Assembly: GCA_964503595.1 (NCBI GenBank)
Contig: CAZDAM010000038.1
Coordinates: 1-28,280, forward strand
Direction of reading: 5' to 3'
Source of the DNA: CAZDAM01 sp964503595
GTDB lineage: Bacteria; Muiribacteriota; UBA6191
DNA length: 28,280 bases
Below are positions 28,130 to 28,280 of this stretch, piece after piece. How positions within the stretch are numbered: the stretch's first letter is position 1; each line of letters begins with the position of its first letter. The position numbers and the translations under genes are program-made. The notes below the pieces were generated by a model that saw nothing but the letters and a program-made list of their open reading frames with translations, searched no databases and was not told the origin of the DNA.

Positions 28130-28280
28130 GTGAGAGCGGTTAGAGCAATTTGCCGGTCAGGCTCTGTCACAGGACAAGCGGAAGAAACAATTCCGGACCA
28201 GGCCGTGAAGCCCGTGCAGGAAGCACCTGTCACAGGACAGAAAAGAAAACCGATTCCGGCAGAGGTGAAACATGCTGTCA
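28130..28280 (+). CDS. Start of a plus-strand gene with VTGQ repeats, cut by the window end
   Basis: One frame is open from 28025 to the window end. From 28163 it encodes a Pro/Glu/Lys-rich stretch in which SVTGQAEETIPD is followed by PVTGQKRKPIPAE, and the last complete residues (HAV) look like a third copy beginning. The start is uncertain: GTG at 28130 has only AGG 4 bases upstream, and TTG at 28061 is an alternative. The region 27866-28024 between this ORF and the cyclase gene holds no other gene. Such composition suggests a flexible linker or a secreted repeat protein. Too little is visible for a function, and the opposite strand is also partly open, so coding status is moderate. Confidence 0.4.
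   Translation, partial: MRAVRAICRSGSVTGQAEETIPDQAVKPVQEAPVTGQKRKPIPAEVKHAV
28164..28280 (+). repeat. Short direct repeats at the right edge
   Basis: CTGTCACAGGACA occurs at 28164-28176 and 28227-28239, each followed after a variable stretch by ATTCCGG. CTGTCA at 28275-28280 may begin a third copy. Offsets are 63 and 48 bp, both multiples of three, as expected of a repeat inside a coding frame. The end of the window hides how many copies follow. Confidence 0.5.

Noticed and set aside
1..28280. tRNA, rRNA, transposase, integrase or attachment-site signals
   Set aside because: No cloverleaf, rRNA core segment, transposase motif or terminal inverted repeats with flanking duplication were seen. 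The window looks like stable chromosomal sequence.

Overview
The window looks like a chromosomal segment of a diderm, free-living-type bacterium with moderate G+C. Supporting signs are secreted proteins with classical signal peptides, a dTDP-rhamnose epimerase, a c-di-GMP signalling protein and housekeeping genes packed into overlapping operons. The mix of HEAT-repeat paralogs, a large secreted protein and GGDEF genes next to metG/tatD/pgeF recalls uncultured lineages such as Riflebacteria or Wallbacteria. That is an impression from gene content only; no rRNA or other decisive marker is present. The run of 100 N at 4826-4925 shows that this is a draft (probably metagenomic) assembly.

Layout. 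Positions 1-344 hold no convincing gene but contain a probable terminator and an inverted repeat. Positions 345-9003 (minus) are best read as one giant secreted-protein gene of at least 2852 codons. It is interrupted only by the 100-N placeholder, which falls inside a 60-bp tandem repeat. Positions 9004-9472 hold a doubtful small ORF and a strong terminator for the next operon. Positions 9473-11072 (minus) are a MaoC-like hydratase and a malic enzyme. Positions 11136-13921 (plus) are rmlC followed by a protein that looks like a shortened, catalytically degenerate relative of the carbamoyl-phosphate synthase large chain. This pair converges with, and overlaps, the end of a long minus-strand gene train.

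That train runs from 27850 down to 13906 with ten genes: a sensor diguanylate cyclase (Cache-like, HAMP, GAF, GGDEF), a membrane GAF/degenerate-GGDEF protein, metG, tatD, a secreted TPR protein, pgeF, three related HEAT-repeat proteins, and a secreted protein with a permuted-papain-like (DUF4105-like) signature. Start/stop overlaps of 4, 4, 4, 11 and 26 bp and gaps of 1-66 bp suggest largely co-transcribed genes. An extended -10 promoter (27872-27880) sits just upstream of the first gene. Positions 27866-28280 hold that promoter and, at the right edge, the start of a plus-strand ORF with a repeated VTGQ motif, cut by the window end.

The items most worth following up are the CarB-like pseudoenzyme, the HEAT-paralog cluster tied to c-di-GMP genes, the active/degenerate GGDEF pair, and the giant repeat-containing secreted protein that the assembly gap falsely splits.
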